Source: Chitinophagaceae bacterium (GTDB taxonomy: Bacteria > Bacteroidota > Bacteroidia > Chitinophagales > Chitinophagaceae). From it: a stretch of DNA of 49,821 nt. Of this stretch, positions 9,270 through 18,929 are shown piece by piece. The DNA lies in contig CANBSW010000011.1 of the NCBI GenBank assembly GCA_947372235.1, forward strand, positions 1 to 49,821, written 5' to 3'. The translations under genes were made by a program, and so were the position numbers. Positions within the stretch are counted from its first letter, which is position 1. Every line of letters begins with the position of its first letter. The notes beneath the pieces were generated by a model, which was not told where the DNA came from, searched no databases, and saw only the letters and a program-made list of their open reading frames with translations.

Positions 9270-9758
9270 ATGACTGAGAAAGAGTACAATGAATGTGTTA
9301 ACCAATACGCCGATAATGTTTACCGCTTTATCGTGAAAAATCTTCGTCATGAAGAAGATGCCCGCGATATTGTGCAAACTGCTTTCGAAAAATTATGGCG
9401 TAATAAGGAGGCAGTGGAAAACGATAAATCAAAATCTTTCCTGTTTACGGTAGCCTATAACCAGATGATCGATCATATCAGAAAAAACAAACGTATTCAG
9501 TTAAAGGATGATTTTTCGGAAGATGCCAGACAAGTGCATCAATCAAGCAATCCTAATTTGAAAAAAGCCCTGATGCAAGCCCTGAACCGTTTGAATGAAA
9601 CACAGAGAAGTTTGGTAATGCTGAAAGATTATGAAGGGTACAGTTACGAGGAAATAGGTGAGATCATGGGATTGAACGAAAGTCAGGTGAAAGTATACCT
9701 CCACAGGGCAAGGCTAACCCTGCGGACTTATTTAGTGAGCCCCGAAAATGTGAGATAA
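9270..9758 (+). CDS. RNA polymerase ECF-type sigma factor
   Basis: Region 2 (DNVYRFIVKNLRHEEDARDIVQTAFEKLW) and region 4 (YEEIGEIMGLNESQVKVYLHRAR). Confidence 0.9.
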   Translation: MTEKEYNECVNQYADNVYRFIVKNLRHEEDARDIVQTAFEKLWRNKEAVENDKSKSFLFTVAYNQMIDHIRKNKRIQLKDDFSEDARQVHQSSNPNLKKALMQALNRLNETQRSLVMLKDYEGYSYEEIGEIMGLNESQVKVYLHRARLTLRTYLVSPENVR

Positions 9759-9796
9759 AAAATCAGTGAAATCATACAAAAAAATCATACAAATCT

Positions 9797-10927
9797 GTGA
9801 TCATCATTAACCAACATAATTACGAGGAGTTTTTCCTGCTGTATGTAGACGGTGAACTGTCTGCCGCAGACAAGCAAGCTGTTGAACAGTTTGTGCAGGC
9901 AAACCCTGATCTGGCAATTGAGTTGGAGATGCTGCAACAAACACTGCTTATTAATGATGAACTGGCTTTTGAGGATAAGGACCTTTTATTCAGAACCGAA
10001 GCCACTGAGATCAATTCTTATAATTATGAAGAGCATTTTCTGTTGTATGCAGATAATGAATTGACTGTCGGGGCAAAAGAAAATGTAGAAAAATTTGTTT
10101 TACAGCATCCGGCCTTACAGGAAAATTTTATGCTCTTACAACACACAAAGCTGGAACCTGAAACAATCGTGTTTTCTGATAAACAATCTTTGTATCGTAA
10201 AGAAGAAACAAAAAAACCGGTATTTATTTTAGGCTGGCAGCGTATAGCGATTGCCGCGGCATTGATTGGTTTTGTAGTATTGGTATGGACATTGATTCCT
10301 CATACCATTTCATCAGAACAAAATCTGGCGCAGCAGAAATCAGATGAAAAATCTTCCGGCATAAACAGTATTGGTTCAGAGAAAAAAATAAAAGATAGGG
10401 TATTATCAAATAATGTTGCATCAAATGCAGTTGTTACTGCTTCTGTTTCCAATAATGGAAGCAAATCAATCTCAACAGAAAAAAATAAACTTGCCAAAAA
10501 CAAAGTTGTTGTTGAAACAAATAACCTGATCGCGAGCAATACAACACCGGCAGTTTCTCAGCCTGTAGAAAGCACCAGGGCTAATACTGTTAGTGTTACT
10601 GCAAGTACAAATGAAACAGCTACTGCAAAAGTGGTACAGACATTGCCGGTTGAAAACACATCCATATCAGGCATTGATCTGGGCAAAACACCCAACAATC
10701 CTGAAGAGAACAAAAGTTATTTTACAGACAATGCCCAGCAGGCAGTGTACAAAGAACTGGATACAGAAGATGACAAGAAAAGTTTATTATTGGGTTCATT
10801 AGAAATTAATAAAGACAAGCTTCGCGGATTCTTCAGAAAAGCGGGTAGTATTTTCCGCGGTAAGGCAAAGGATATGGATGAAAAAACAGAAACCCGTCCA
10901 TCTTCCAATTCCCGCTCATTAAAATAA
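9797..10927 (+). CDS. Putative anti-sigma-like membrane protein with tandemly duplicated N-terminal domain
   Basis: Directly 3' of the sigma gene; repeats HNYEEFFLLYVDGELSAADKQAVEQFVQANP / YNYEEHFLLYADNELTVGAKENVEKFVLQHP; one TM helix (IAIAAALIGFVVLVWTLIP). Confidence 0.6.
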   Translation: MIIINQHNYEEFFLLYVDGELSAADKQAVEQFVQANPDLAIELEMLQQTLLINDELAFEDKDLLFRTEATEINSYNYEEHFLLYADNELTVGAKENVEKFVLQHPALQENFMLLQHTKLEPETIVFSDKQSLYRKEETKKPVFILGWQRIAIAAALIGFVVLVWTLIPHTISSEQNLAQQKSDEKSSGINSIGSEKKIKDRVLSNNVASNAVVTASVSNNGSKSISTEKNKLAKNKVVVETNNLIASNTTPAVSQPVESTRANTVSVTASTNETATAKVVQTLPVENTSISGIDLGKTPNNPEENKSYFTDNAQQAVYKELDTEDDKKSLLLGSLEINKDKLRGFFRKAGSIFRGKAKDMDEKTETRPSSNSRSLK

Positions 10928-10945
10928 AAAGATAAAAACAGAAAT

Positions 10946-11815
10946 ATGAAACAATTAGCATGTGCAGCAGCCTTCTTATTGGTTGCAGGAGCAGGTTTTG
11001 CTCAAACAGACAGTACCGCAAAAAGTACAGACACTGTGAAGGTTGGCAATTTTATCATTATTAAAAAGAACAATGGTTCTGTCAGCAGTTCTGAAAAAAA
11101 AGAAAACAGGAATAACAGTTATGAGTTTAAGGTAGAACGACGCCCTCGTAAAAGAAGCAATATCAGTACCAACTGGTGGATCATGGATCTTGGCTTTGCC
11201 AATATGCGCGATAATACCAATTACCTTTCTGCACAAACCGGAGGTTATTTTAAAACATTACGTGCAGCAGATGGAGCTGTAACCCAGAACAGTTATAAAC
11301 TGATTCCAGGCAAATCAAGCAATGTAAATATCTGGTTCTTTATGCAGAAACTGAACATTGTAAAACATGTGGTAAACCTGAAATATGGTTTAGGATTGGA
11401 AATGTATAACTACAGATACGATACACGATTAAGTTTCCGTAAAGACCCACAGCCCTTTGTTTTCAATGATTCTATTGGTTTTACAAAAAACAAATTATAT
11501 GTGGAATATTTAACTGTCCCCATCATGCTTAATTTCAATACTACGCCAGACACAAGAAGAGGTTTTAGTTTTAGCGCAGGTGTGAGTGCAGGTTATTTAA
11601 CCAACAGCCGAAACAAACAGATCAGTTCTGAGCGTGGCAAACAAAAGATCAAAGGTGATTTTAATTTTGAACCATGGCGTGTTGCTGCTATTGGAGAGTT
11701 AGGATTGGGACCAATCAGATTATATGGAAGCTATAGCCTTAACCGTTTACAATCAGATATTACACGGGTTGAACAATATCCATATACCGTAGGTATCCGT
11801 TTCAGTAATTGGTAG
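10946..11815 (+). CDS. Outer membrane beta-barrel protein
   Basis: Signal peptide MKQLACAAAFLLVAGAGFAQ; alternating aromatic beta-strand pattern; C-terminal YTVGIRFSNW. Confidence 0.65.
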   Translation: MKQLACAAAFLLVAGAGFAQTDSTAKSTDTVKVGNFIIIKKNNGSVSSSEKKENRNNSYEFKVERRPRKRSNISTNWWIMDLGFANMRDNTNYLSAQTGGYFKTLRAADGAVTQNSYKLIPGKSSNVNIWFFMQKLNIVKHVVNLKYGLGLEMYNYRYDTRLSFRKDPQPFVFNDSIGFTKNKLYVEYLTVPIMLNFNTTPDTRRGFSFSAGVSAGYLTNSRNKQISSERGKQKIKGDFNFEPWRVAAIGELGLGPIRLYGSYSLNRLQSDITRVEQYPYTVGIRFSNW

Positions 11816-11859
11816 GATTTATAAAGCAGGTTTTATTTCTCATGTTTATAACAACAACT

Positions 11860-11882
11860 CGCCCCTTTTCCAAGGGGCGTTT
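11860..11882 (+). terminator. Rho-independent terminator-like hairpin
   Basis: cgcccctt ttcc aaggggcg followed by a short T run. Confidence 0.65.
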
Positions 11883-11884
11883 AT

Positions 11885-12053
11885 CGTCATTGCGGAGGAA
11901 CGACCTCGTATCGCTTTAGCTTTAGCGGTGGCGCAAGCAATCTGTGCTTCTGATGTTGAACAATCAAACAAAAGAGAGAGTCAATTCATTTTGTTTTAGC
12001 TAATTCCCTGCAGGCACAATCTACAGATTGCTTCGCGAAGCTCGCAATGACGT
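11885..12053. repeat. Divergent copy of the CGTCATTGCGAGG...GAAGCAATCTGTG inverted-repeat family
   Basis: cgtcattgcggaggaacga...caagcaatctgtg / ctacagattgcttcgcgaagctcgcaatgacg. Confidence 0.75.
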
Positions 12054-12159
12054 GTAAAACGCTGCATCAATTAATTCCGCATTAACTTAATTTTTGGTGA
12101 ATTAACCGATACACAACAATTGAATACAATAGTTTGCTTTCAAATAAACCCCCTCCCGT

Positions 12160-12696
12160 ATGAAAGCGCCTTTGTATCTGTCGTTACTTGGTTTGATTGC
12201 AGTAACAAATACTTCTTTCAAAAAAACCGCGACCATAAAATTTGCAACGAGAAATACCTATCTGGTATTGGTTGTGAAATCCAATTATGAAATGGTGCTA
12301 TACGATTCAAGCGGGGAGCGGATAGTAACGTATCCTGTTGTTTTTGGCAACAAAGACCTTGGCGATAAGATGATGCAGGGTGACCGCAAAACACCCGAAG
12401 GTATTTTTCATATTACCTGTAAACGAAAACATGAAAAATGGAGTGCCTTTTTAAATATTGATTACCCAACTGCAGAAAGCTACCAGAAATTCAATGAAAG
12501 AAAAGCGAAAGGATTGATTCCACCCAATGCAGAAATTGGCGGTGGTATTGGTATACACGGTACCTGGCCACACGAAGACTTTGCCATTGATCAATATCAA
12601 AACTGGACGGAAGGATGTATTAGTACAAAGAATATGTACATCCAGGAAATATTTGCTTTGTTACCTGTTGGAACAAGGGTGGAGATCAGGAGATGA
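12160..12696 (+). CDS. L,D-transpeptidase (YkuD) family protein
   Basis: GDRKTPEGIFHI...GGIGIHGTWPHEDFAIDQYQNWTEGCISTKN (HG...GC catalytic motif). Confidence 0.8.
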   Translation: MKAPLYLSLLGLIAVTNTSFKKTATIKFATRNTYLVLVVKSNYEMVLYDSSGERIVTYPVVFGNKDLGDKMMQGDRKTPEGIFHITCKRKHEKWSAFLNIDYPTAESYQKFNERKAKGLIPPNAEIGGGIGIHGTWPHEDFAIDQYQNWTEGCISTKNMYIQEIFALLPVGTRVEIRR

Positions 12697-12721
12697 ATAT
12701 CGAACAGATGAATGATGAAGT
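12695..12721 (+). repeat. 27-nt repeat gaatatcgaacagatgaatgatgaagt overlapping a stop codon
   Basis: Identical to 20202-20228; related copy at 21458-21491. Confidence 0.9.
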
Positions 12722-12797
12722 AACTCCAAAAAGTTTCCCCGCCTGCCAAGGAGGGGACCGATTATTTCGTCAGAAATAATCAGGGGTGGTTAGTGAG

Positions 12798-13850
12798 TTA
12801 AATGGGACATTTCTCGTGATAATTAATCAACTCAATCGGTGTGCGCTCAATTGTATATCCCTGGTAATTTTGTTTCACTTCATCCAATACCGCTTCAACT
12901 TCTTCCATTGTTTTCAGTGTAACCAACCGATTTCGGTAATCTTTTATATTGGGTAAGCCTTTTAAATAATTGGCATAATGCCTGCGCATTTCATTGATGC
13001 CAACTACAGGGCCTTTCCATTCCAATGATTTGCGTAAATGTTTTTTAGCTACTTCCACTCTTTCATCAATGGTTGGCCCATGCATTAATTCGCCGGTGGC
13101 AATATAATGTTTGATCTCGCGGAAGATCCATGGATAGCCAATAGCCGCACGACCAATCATAATGCCGTCAACACCATATCTGTTTTTATACTCCAATGCT
13201 TTTTGCGGACTATCAATATCTCCATTACCAAAAATGGGAATATGGATACGTGGATTATTTTTTACTTTGGCGATGAGTGACCAATCGGCCTCACCTTTGT
13301 ACATCTGTGAGCGTGTACGGCCGTGAATGGCGAGGGCTTTGATGCCTGCATCCTGTAAACGCTCTGCTACTTCTTCAATGTTTTTGGTGTTATCATCCCA
13401 GCCCAAACGTGTTTTTACAGTTACGGGCAGTTTGGTACTTTTTACAACCGCTTCTGTTAAACGAACCATCAGATCCACATCTTTCAACACACCGGCACCG
13501 GCACCTTTGGTAACCACTTTTTTTACAGGGCAGCCAAAATTGATATCCAGCAAATCGGGATTCACCGTTTCTACAATTTTAGCGCTGAGCGACATAGCAT
13601 CTTCATCACCACCAAAAATTTGTATCCCCACAGGGCGTTCGTAATCGAATATGTCTAATTTCTGGCGGCTTTTCATCGCATCGCGGATCAATCCTTCGCT
13701 GCTGATGAATTCTGTATACATCAGATCGGCACCATTATCTTTACAAACGGCACGGAAAGGTGGGTCACTCACGTCTTCCATGGGAGCGAGTAAGAGAGGA
13801 AAATCAGGTAATTCTATCTGGTCTATTCTAACCATATTTACAATTATCAT
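12798..13850 (-). CDS. dusB: tRNA-dihydrouridine synthase
   Basis: LAPMEDVSDPPFR; DINFGCPVKKV; IHGRTRSQMYKGEADW; GIMIGRAAIGYPWIF. Confidence 0.93.
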   Translation of the reverse strand: MIIVNMVRIDQIELPDFPLLLAPMEDVSDPPFRAVCKDNGADLMYTEFISSEGLIRDAMKSRQKLDIFDYERPVGIQIFGGDEDAMSLSAKIVETVNPDLLDINFGCPVKKVVTKGAGAGVLKDVDLMVRLTEAVVKSTKLPVTVKTRLGWDDNTKNIEEVAERLQDAGIKALAIHGRTRSQMYKGEADWSLIAKVKNNPRIHIPIFGNGDIDSPQKALEYKNRYGVDGIMIGRAAIGYPWIFREIKHYIATGELMHGPTIDERVEVAKKHLRKSLEWKGPVVGINEMRRHYANYLKGLPNIKDYRNRLVTLKTMEEVEAVLDEVKQNYQGYTIERTPIELINYHEKCPI

Positions 13851-13944
13851 GGAAAAAGGAAGATCAAAATGATTTACCTTTTATCCTTTTGGTGCTAAGT
13901 TTGTTTTTAAGAAGTTGCAAATTTACAATCTTATTTCTCAATCA

Positions 13945-14883
13945 ATGAATCAAAAGCCTGTACTCAGTCATCCTTCACAGTTTGCCTTATTAATTGGACT
14001 GATGGGTGCTTTTTTGATTCTTTCTGCCTTAATGATCCCTTTTCTGGGTAGTTTTTTGATGCATATGCCATCTAACCAGGTGTTGAAACAAATTGGACGT
14101 CCGGAAAATGCAGATGCTTCCAGAATACTAAATACGCTGGCCTCACTGTTTTCTTTCTTAATGCCGGCTGTTATTTTGGCGAACCTGATCAGTAAAAAAC
14201 CATTTGCACAATTGGGATTTAATACCTCATTTAATGTGAGGCAATTGTTCTTATTAATAGTGATCACATTTGCCAGTATGGTATTGAGTGGCGCATTAGG
14301 TGAGTTAAATGAGATCATCCCCATCCCTGCCAAATGGTTTGCCAAAGCCAAAGAAATGGAAGAAACCAATAAGGCTTCTATGATGGTGATGGCTAATATG
14401 AAAACACAGTTTGACTATGTGTTGTCTTTACTGGTACTGGCAGTAGCCCCTGCCATTTTTGAAGAAGTGTTGTTTCGCGGAGGATTTCAACAGGTATTGA
14501 TTGGCTGGACAAACAACAAATGGACCGGTATTATTATTACCAGTGTTTTTTTTAGTGCCATTCACTTTTCTTATTTTGGATTTTTACCAAGGGTTGCATT
14601 AGGTATGGTATTAGGATTGATTTTTTACCAGAGTAAAAATATCTGGTTCAATATACTGTTGCATTTTCTGAACAATGCGATGATTGTAACACAGTTGTAC
14701 ATTGTTTCCAAACAAGGAAAATCCATAAACAAAACCATGGATGAAAGTATGCCTGTCTGGTGGGGTGCCGTTGCTTTGTTTGTATTGGTAATATTGTTCA
14801 ATACTTTTAAAAAAGAAAGTAAATTAGTGTTGACAGAAAAAGAACTGTCCATTCATTCGTCTCCTGAAAATATTCTCTCTTAA
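13945..14883 (+). CDS. CPBP family intramembrane metalloprotease
   Basis: FEEVLFRGGFQ (EExxxR), SAIHFSYFGFLPR; multiple TM segments. Confidence 0.85.
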   Translation: MNQKPVLSHPSQFALLIGLMGAFLILSALMIPFLGSFLMHMPSNQVLKQIGRPENADASRILNTLASLFSFLMPAVILANLISKKPFAQLGFNTSFNVRQLFLLIVITFASMVLSGALGELNEIIPIPAKWFAKAKEMEETNKASMMVMANMKTQFDYVLSLLVLAVAPAIFEEVLFRGGFQQVLIGWTNNKWTGIIITSVFFSAIHFSYFGFLPRVALGMVLGLIFYQSKNIWFNILLHFLNNAMIVTQLYIVSKQGKSINKTMDESMPVWWGAVALFVLVILFNTFKKESKLVLTEKELSIHSSPENILS

Positions 14884-15089
14884 TGCAAGCCTGGCAAAAA
14901 ATTTACGCAACCCGCAATCATGCAGAAGCAAGTATTATACAAGGTATGCTGGAAGAAAACCAGATCCCTGTTCAGATCATGAATAAACAAGACAGCAGCT
15001 ATCTCAATTTTGGAGATATCGAATTGTTTGTACCCGGCCCTTTTGCAGAAACGGCAAAACTGTTGGTAGCACAGAGTTTGTTGAACTAA
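14883..15089 (+). CDS. DUF2007 family small protein
   Basis: WQKIYATRNHAEASIIQGMLEENQIPVQIMNKQDSSY...ELFVPGPFAETAKLL; overlaps the preceding stop (TAATG). Confidence 0.75.
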   Translation: MQAWQKIYATRNHAEASIIQGMLEENQIPVQIMNKQDSSYLNFGDIELFVPGPFAETAKLLVAQSLLN

Positions 15090-15223
15090 GCTTGGTTTAA
15101 AGTTTACTGTTTAAAGTTTTAGATTGGTTGCTTTTTCGTACTTCTAACCTCATACTCGTACCTGCAACATTTGGTTTTCTACCTCTTTCGTTCGTACTTC
15201 GTACCTCTAATCTCGTACTTCCT

Positions 15224-16090
15224 ATGGCATTTAATTTCCAGACATTTAAAACGCGGGCACTAACCGCTGTTGTTTTTGTGATAGTGATGTTGATCGGCTT
15301 GTTATGGAATCAATGGAGTTTTTTAGCATTGTTTACCATTGTTCATTTTGGTTGCTGGATGGAATACCAGAAACTGGTAGGATTGATTGATGAAGAATAC
15401 AAATCGATCAGTCCTTTACATAAATATGGTGTGATGATGATTGGCTGGGGATTGATGTTGTGGATGACGGATGCAAGCTATCGTTTTGGAACCATTACAG
15501 TAGCAGTGATCGGTTGGTCATTATTCTGGATTGGAATGATCGCTTTTGTTGTGAGTGAATTGTTACTCAGTAAAAAACCGTCTCCAAAATTATGGGCACA
15601 TTCTGCTTTAGGACTTATCTATATTTCTATGAGCTGGGGCCTGATGATGCGCTTATGGGGCAATATTAACGGAACCATTTTGGATAGTATCTATTCGTGG
15701 ATGTTACCTGTATTACTGATCGCATCCATTTGGATCAATGATACCATGGCATATGTTGTAGGATCGTTGATTGGTAAAACACCACTGTCTCCCATTTCAC
15801 CTAAAAAAACCTGGGAAGGCACCATTGGCGGGGCTCTCCTTGCTATTGCAGTAGTAACACTGACAGGTGTATATGCATTTCATTTTCCAATAAAAACATT
15901 ATTGATCATTTCTGCAACGGCTGCCATTGCAGGAACCCTGGGCGATCTTTTCGAAAGTAAACTCAAACGTATGGCCGGTGTAAAAGATAGTGGACAGATC
16001 ATGCCGGGGCATGGTGGTTTTTTAGACAGGTTTGATTCTTTGCTGGTGGCTGTTATTGTGGTTTGGGTGGTGTTTTATTTTATGTATTGA
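15224..16090 (+). CDS. cdsA: Phosphatidate cytidylyltransferase
   Basis: SPKKTWEGTIGG...GTLGDLFESKLKRMAGVKDSGQIMPGHGGFLDRFDSLL; ORF-track start at 15128 runs into a repeat, so ATG 15224 is preferred. Confidence 0.92.
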   Translation: MAFNFQTFKTRALTAVVFVIVMLIGLLWNQWSFLALFTIVHFGCWMEYQKLVGLIDEEYKSISPLHKYGVMMIGWGLMLWMTDASYRFGTITVAVIGWSLFWIGMIAFVVSELLLSKKPSPKLWAHSALGLIYISMSWGLMMRLWGNINGTILDSIYSWMLPVLLIASIWINDTMAYVVGSLIGKTPLSPISPKKTWEGTIGGALLAIAVVTLTGVYAFHFPIKTLLIISATAAIAGTLGDLFESKLKRMAGVKDSGQIMPGHGGFLDRFDSLLVAVIVVWVVFYFMY

Positions 16091-16203
16091 ACTCTATAAA
16101 TTTAGGAGCCTCTAATACACCCTGCCCCCCCTTTCAGGGGAGGGCAGGGTGGGGTGTAATGGGAGAACTACAAATTATCACTATAAAAAAATCAGCAATA
16201 GAA

Positions 16204-16593
16204 TTACTCCTTCACATCCTCCTTATTCATCATCCACCAACAAAACCCAACACCCAACAAACACCCACAGCTATCCGCTACAATATCATTCAATTCAAAA
16301 GAACGATTAGGTATCCAATACTTCTGTACAAACTCCATAATGGTTCCGTAAGCAATGCCATTTACTAATATATAGAAGAACCATCTCTTTTTAAAATCGC
16401 TTTTGAGAGTACTTAATCTGATGGGGTTACAGAATAAAAAACACAATGTGCCAAACATAAAAATGTGTATCCATTTATCTGCATGTAAAACCTCAAACCA
16501 GTTGCTTTTAGGAAAAGCAGAACCGGGTAAACACAGTAATACCAAACTAAGTACAAGCCATGCAATAGCAGGATAAAATTTTTTGATCAGCAC
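16204..16593 (-). CDS. VanZ family protein
   Basis: DKWIHIFMFGTLCFLF...GIAYGTIMEFVQKY...RSFELNDIVADSCGCLLG. Confidence 0.8.
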   Translation of the reverse strand: MLIKKFYPAIAWLVLSLVLLCLPGSAFPKSNWFEVLHADKWIHIFMFGTLCFLFCNPIRLSTLKSDFKKRWFFYILVNGIAYGTIMEFVQKYWIPNRSFELNDIVADSCGCLLGVGFCWWMMNKEDVKE

Positions 16594-16624
16594 AAGAGTA
16601 AATTATACCGGAAAAGTAAATCAA

Positions 16625-17410
16625 TTATCCAACTTTACCTGCAACATACATCTGATCCATGGTTGGAGTTGCACTGCCACCCTTTTTCTCAAGGGTAATG
16701 GCAAACATAGAAGCATTGGGAATGTTCTTCATTTTGCAGAGTCCGGCACAGGTTCCCATTACGCCGGCATCAACTGGTTTACCATCAACAATGGCCCATA
16801 GTTGGTATTGTTTGTTGGCACCTGCATCTGGTAATTTATTAGGGAGAAGATATACGTCTTTTGATTTACTGTCCCAGAAAACAGTAGCCAGATTATTTTC
16901 TTTACCCGCAATACCCGTCATAGAAATTTTGATCACTGTTGGGTCGCTCATCATTTGCATACTGTTGTACAGATCCAGCACTTTGGTCTGTGTATTCTGA
17001 TTTTCTGCGATGAGTGTATTTTTTTCGGCCAATAAACTTTGATAGGCGGTTGAGGTAGATTTGAACTGGTTGTAGAAATAGATATTCAAAGCGGAGCTAA
17101 CTACCAACAGAATTACAGAAGCCGCAGCGAGATACCTACCCCAATTAATCGATGCCACTTGCCCTTGTGACCTGTCTTTTTTAAATTCACTTTCAAGAGA
17201 GCTAAACAAAGCTTCTTTTACACCGGCAGGTGGTGCAATAGCAGCGGCCAGCGACTGCTTTTCCAGCGCAGCTTCAAACTCATCAATAGCCTGTTTGATC
17301 TCAGGGTATTGACGGCTTAACTGCTCCAGTTCTGCAGCTTCCTGTGATTCTGCCATGCCAAGCACATAGCTTTCTATCACACCACTTTCTATGTAAGCCT
17401 TGATATCCAA
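16625..17410 (-). CDS. Anti-sigma factor (RskA-like C-terminal domain)
   Basis: Single TM; VFWDSKSKDVYLLPNKLPDAGANKQYQLWAIVDGKPVDAG; 2 nt after the sigma gene stop. Confidence 0.88.
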   Translation of the reverse strand: MDIKAYIESGVIESYVLGMAESQEAAELEQLSRQYPEIKQAIDEFEAALEKQSLAAAIAPPAGVKEALFSSLESEFKKDRSQGQVASINWGRYLAAASVILLVVSSALNIYFYNQFKSTSTAYQSLLAEKNTLIAENQNTQTKVLDLYNSMQMMSDPTVIKISMTGIAGKENNLATVFWDSKSKDVYLLPNKLPDAGANKQYQLWAIVDGKPVDAGVMGTCAGLCKMKNIPNASMFAITLEKKGGSATPTMDQMYVAGKVG

Positions 17411-17412
17411 CT

Positions 17413-17955
17413 TTATGGTTTAATAATTTCTCTTAATTGTATTAATGCCGTTCGTAATCGTGTTTTTACAGTTCCGAGCGGGATGTTCAGCATTTTGGCT
17501 ATCTCATCCTGTGTATACCCTTGAAAATAGGATAATTCAACCAGCACCCTGTATTCCTCTTTCAGGCTGTAAACTACTTTCCTCAATCCAATCTGATCGG
17601 TCTTGGTTTCACTGGTGCCGCCTGCACTATATACGTCTTCAGATAACTCACGGTTTTGCCGGCTGTTCTGAAAACCCTTGCTTCTTACCATATCGATAGA
17701 AGCGTTGCGGGCAATGTTCAGCATCCAGGTAAACAACCGGCCTTTGCTGCTATCGTAACTGTCTATCTGCTTCCAGATCTTTACAAAAACCTCCTGCAGT
17801 ACATCATTAGCCAGCTCTTCCTCATTTACTACATTCAGGATAACAGAATACAGTGCCCCTGAATAATTATCATACAGGTAGCTGAATACATTACCGCTCC
17901 GTTGCTGTAGCAACTGGACCAGTTCGGTTTCGCTGTATTTTTTTACTACTTCCAA
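17413..17955 (-). CDS. RNA polymerase ECF sigma factor (SigK-like)
   Basis: ANDVLQEVFVKIWKQIDSYDSSKGRLFTWMLNIARN; QDEIAKMLNIPLGTVKTRLRTALIQLR. Confidence 0.92.
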   Translation of the reverse strand: MEVVKKYSETELVQLLQQRSGNVFSYLYDNYSGALYSVILNVVNEEELANDVLQEVFVKIWKQIDSYDSSKGRLFTWMLNIARNASIDMVRSKGFQNSRQNRELSEDVYSAGGTSETKTDQIGLRKVVYSLKEEYRVLVELSYFQGYTQDEIAKMLNIPLGTVKTRLRTALIQLREIIKP

Positions 17956-18017
17956 AAGCAGGTTGATCAGGTTTCAAGGTTGATACCAATAAATACGTAA
18001 GATGCGCTTATATGGTT

Positions 18018-18395
18018 TTATCCCACTAAAGAAGCATAAGCAGCCTGATCCATCAGTGCTTCTACACTGGCAACATCAGCAACGGTTAATTTGATCATCC
18101 AGCCATCACCATAAGGATCGGTATTCACCAGTTCCGGTTGTTTTTCCAGAATTGGATTTACTTCCAATACAGTACCTGCAACAGGCAAAAACAGGTCGCT
18201 CACGGTTTTTACCGCTTCCACAGTTCCAAAGATCTCTTCGGCTGCCAGGGTTTTTCCGGTGGTATTGATATCTACGTATACAATATCGCCCAGTTCATGC
18301 TGTGCAAAATCGGTAATGCCAATGGTAGCAATATTGCCTTCCAGGCGAATCCATTCGTGGTCTTTGGTGTAGCGAACATCTGTTGGGAAATTCAT
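18018..18395 (-). CDS. gcvH: Glycine cleavage system H protein
   Basis: [33 protein letters not shown]...[16 protein letters not shown]. Confidence 0.95.
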   Translation of the reverse strand: MNFPTDVRYTKDHEWIRLEGNIATIGITDFAQHELGDIVYVDINTTGKTLAAEEIFGTVEAVKTVSDLFLPVAGTVLEVNPILEKQPELVNTDPYGDGWMIKLTVADVASVEALMDQAAYASLVG

Positions 18396-18509
18396 ATCGG
18401 TTTATTTTAGTAGTGCAAATATTGAATAAAAAACGATTGGATTAGAATTCAAAAGTAAAAAGGCAAAATTCAAAACCATTTTTGACTTTTTAATGTTGAA
18501 TTTTGACTT

Positions 18510-18854
18510 CTAAAACCCTTGCTGTTCAAAGTAAAGCAACACATGGTCCTTAATAAAGTTCTCCTGTTCGTGTGAGATCATTACCGGCAATTCTTTTACC
18601 TGTTTATAATGGGGCCAGCCTTCTTCGTCATTTCCTTCAAGTATATAATAACCGCTTTGACTGAGCACTTTGCAAACAGCCACATGCATCAGGTCCTGCT
18701 TTTGTTCTTTGGAGATATTTTCCTGCATAAAACCGGTTTCCTGCATGCCAATGAGGAAGAGAACAGCTTCCAGATCTGGTTTTTTGCCAAAACGTTCCAT
18801 TAATTTGGCCTCCAGGGCCCACCATCTGGGTTGTAAATCGTCTGAAATAAACAT
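18510..18854 (-). CDS. Conserved hypothetical protein
   Basis: Start MFISDDLQPRWWALEAKL preferred over 18899 because TACCTTTG (minus strand) lies at 18867-18860. Confidence 0.55.
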   Translation of the reverse strand: MFISDDLQPRWWALEAKLMERFGKKPDLEAVLFLIGMQETGFMQENISKEQKQDLMHVAVCKVLSQSGYYILEGNDEEGWPHYKQVKELPVMISHEQENFIKDHVLLYFEQQGF

Positions 18855-18903
18855 ATTGGCAAAGGTAAACGCCTGAAGCATGCCATCATCACCCGGCAAA
18901 AGT

Positions 18904-18911
18904 TATCTTTG
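18904..18911 (+). promoter_or_regulatory. TATCTTTG -7 element upstream of serS
   Basis: TAnnTTTG match, 18 nt before the serS ATG. Confidence 0.45.
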
Positions 18912-18929
18912 CCGCAAATTGAACTGATT

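Noticed and set aside
16063-16368. 101-aa ORF after cdsA
   Set aside because: Runs through a C/G-run palindrome and antisense into the VanZ gene; likely spurious
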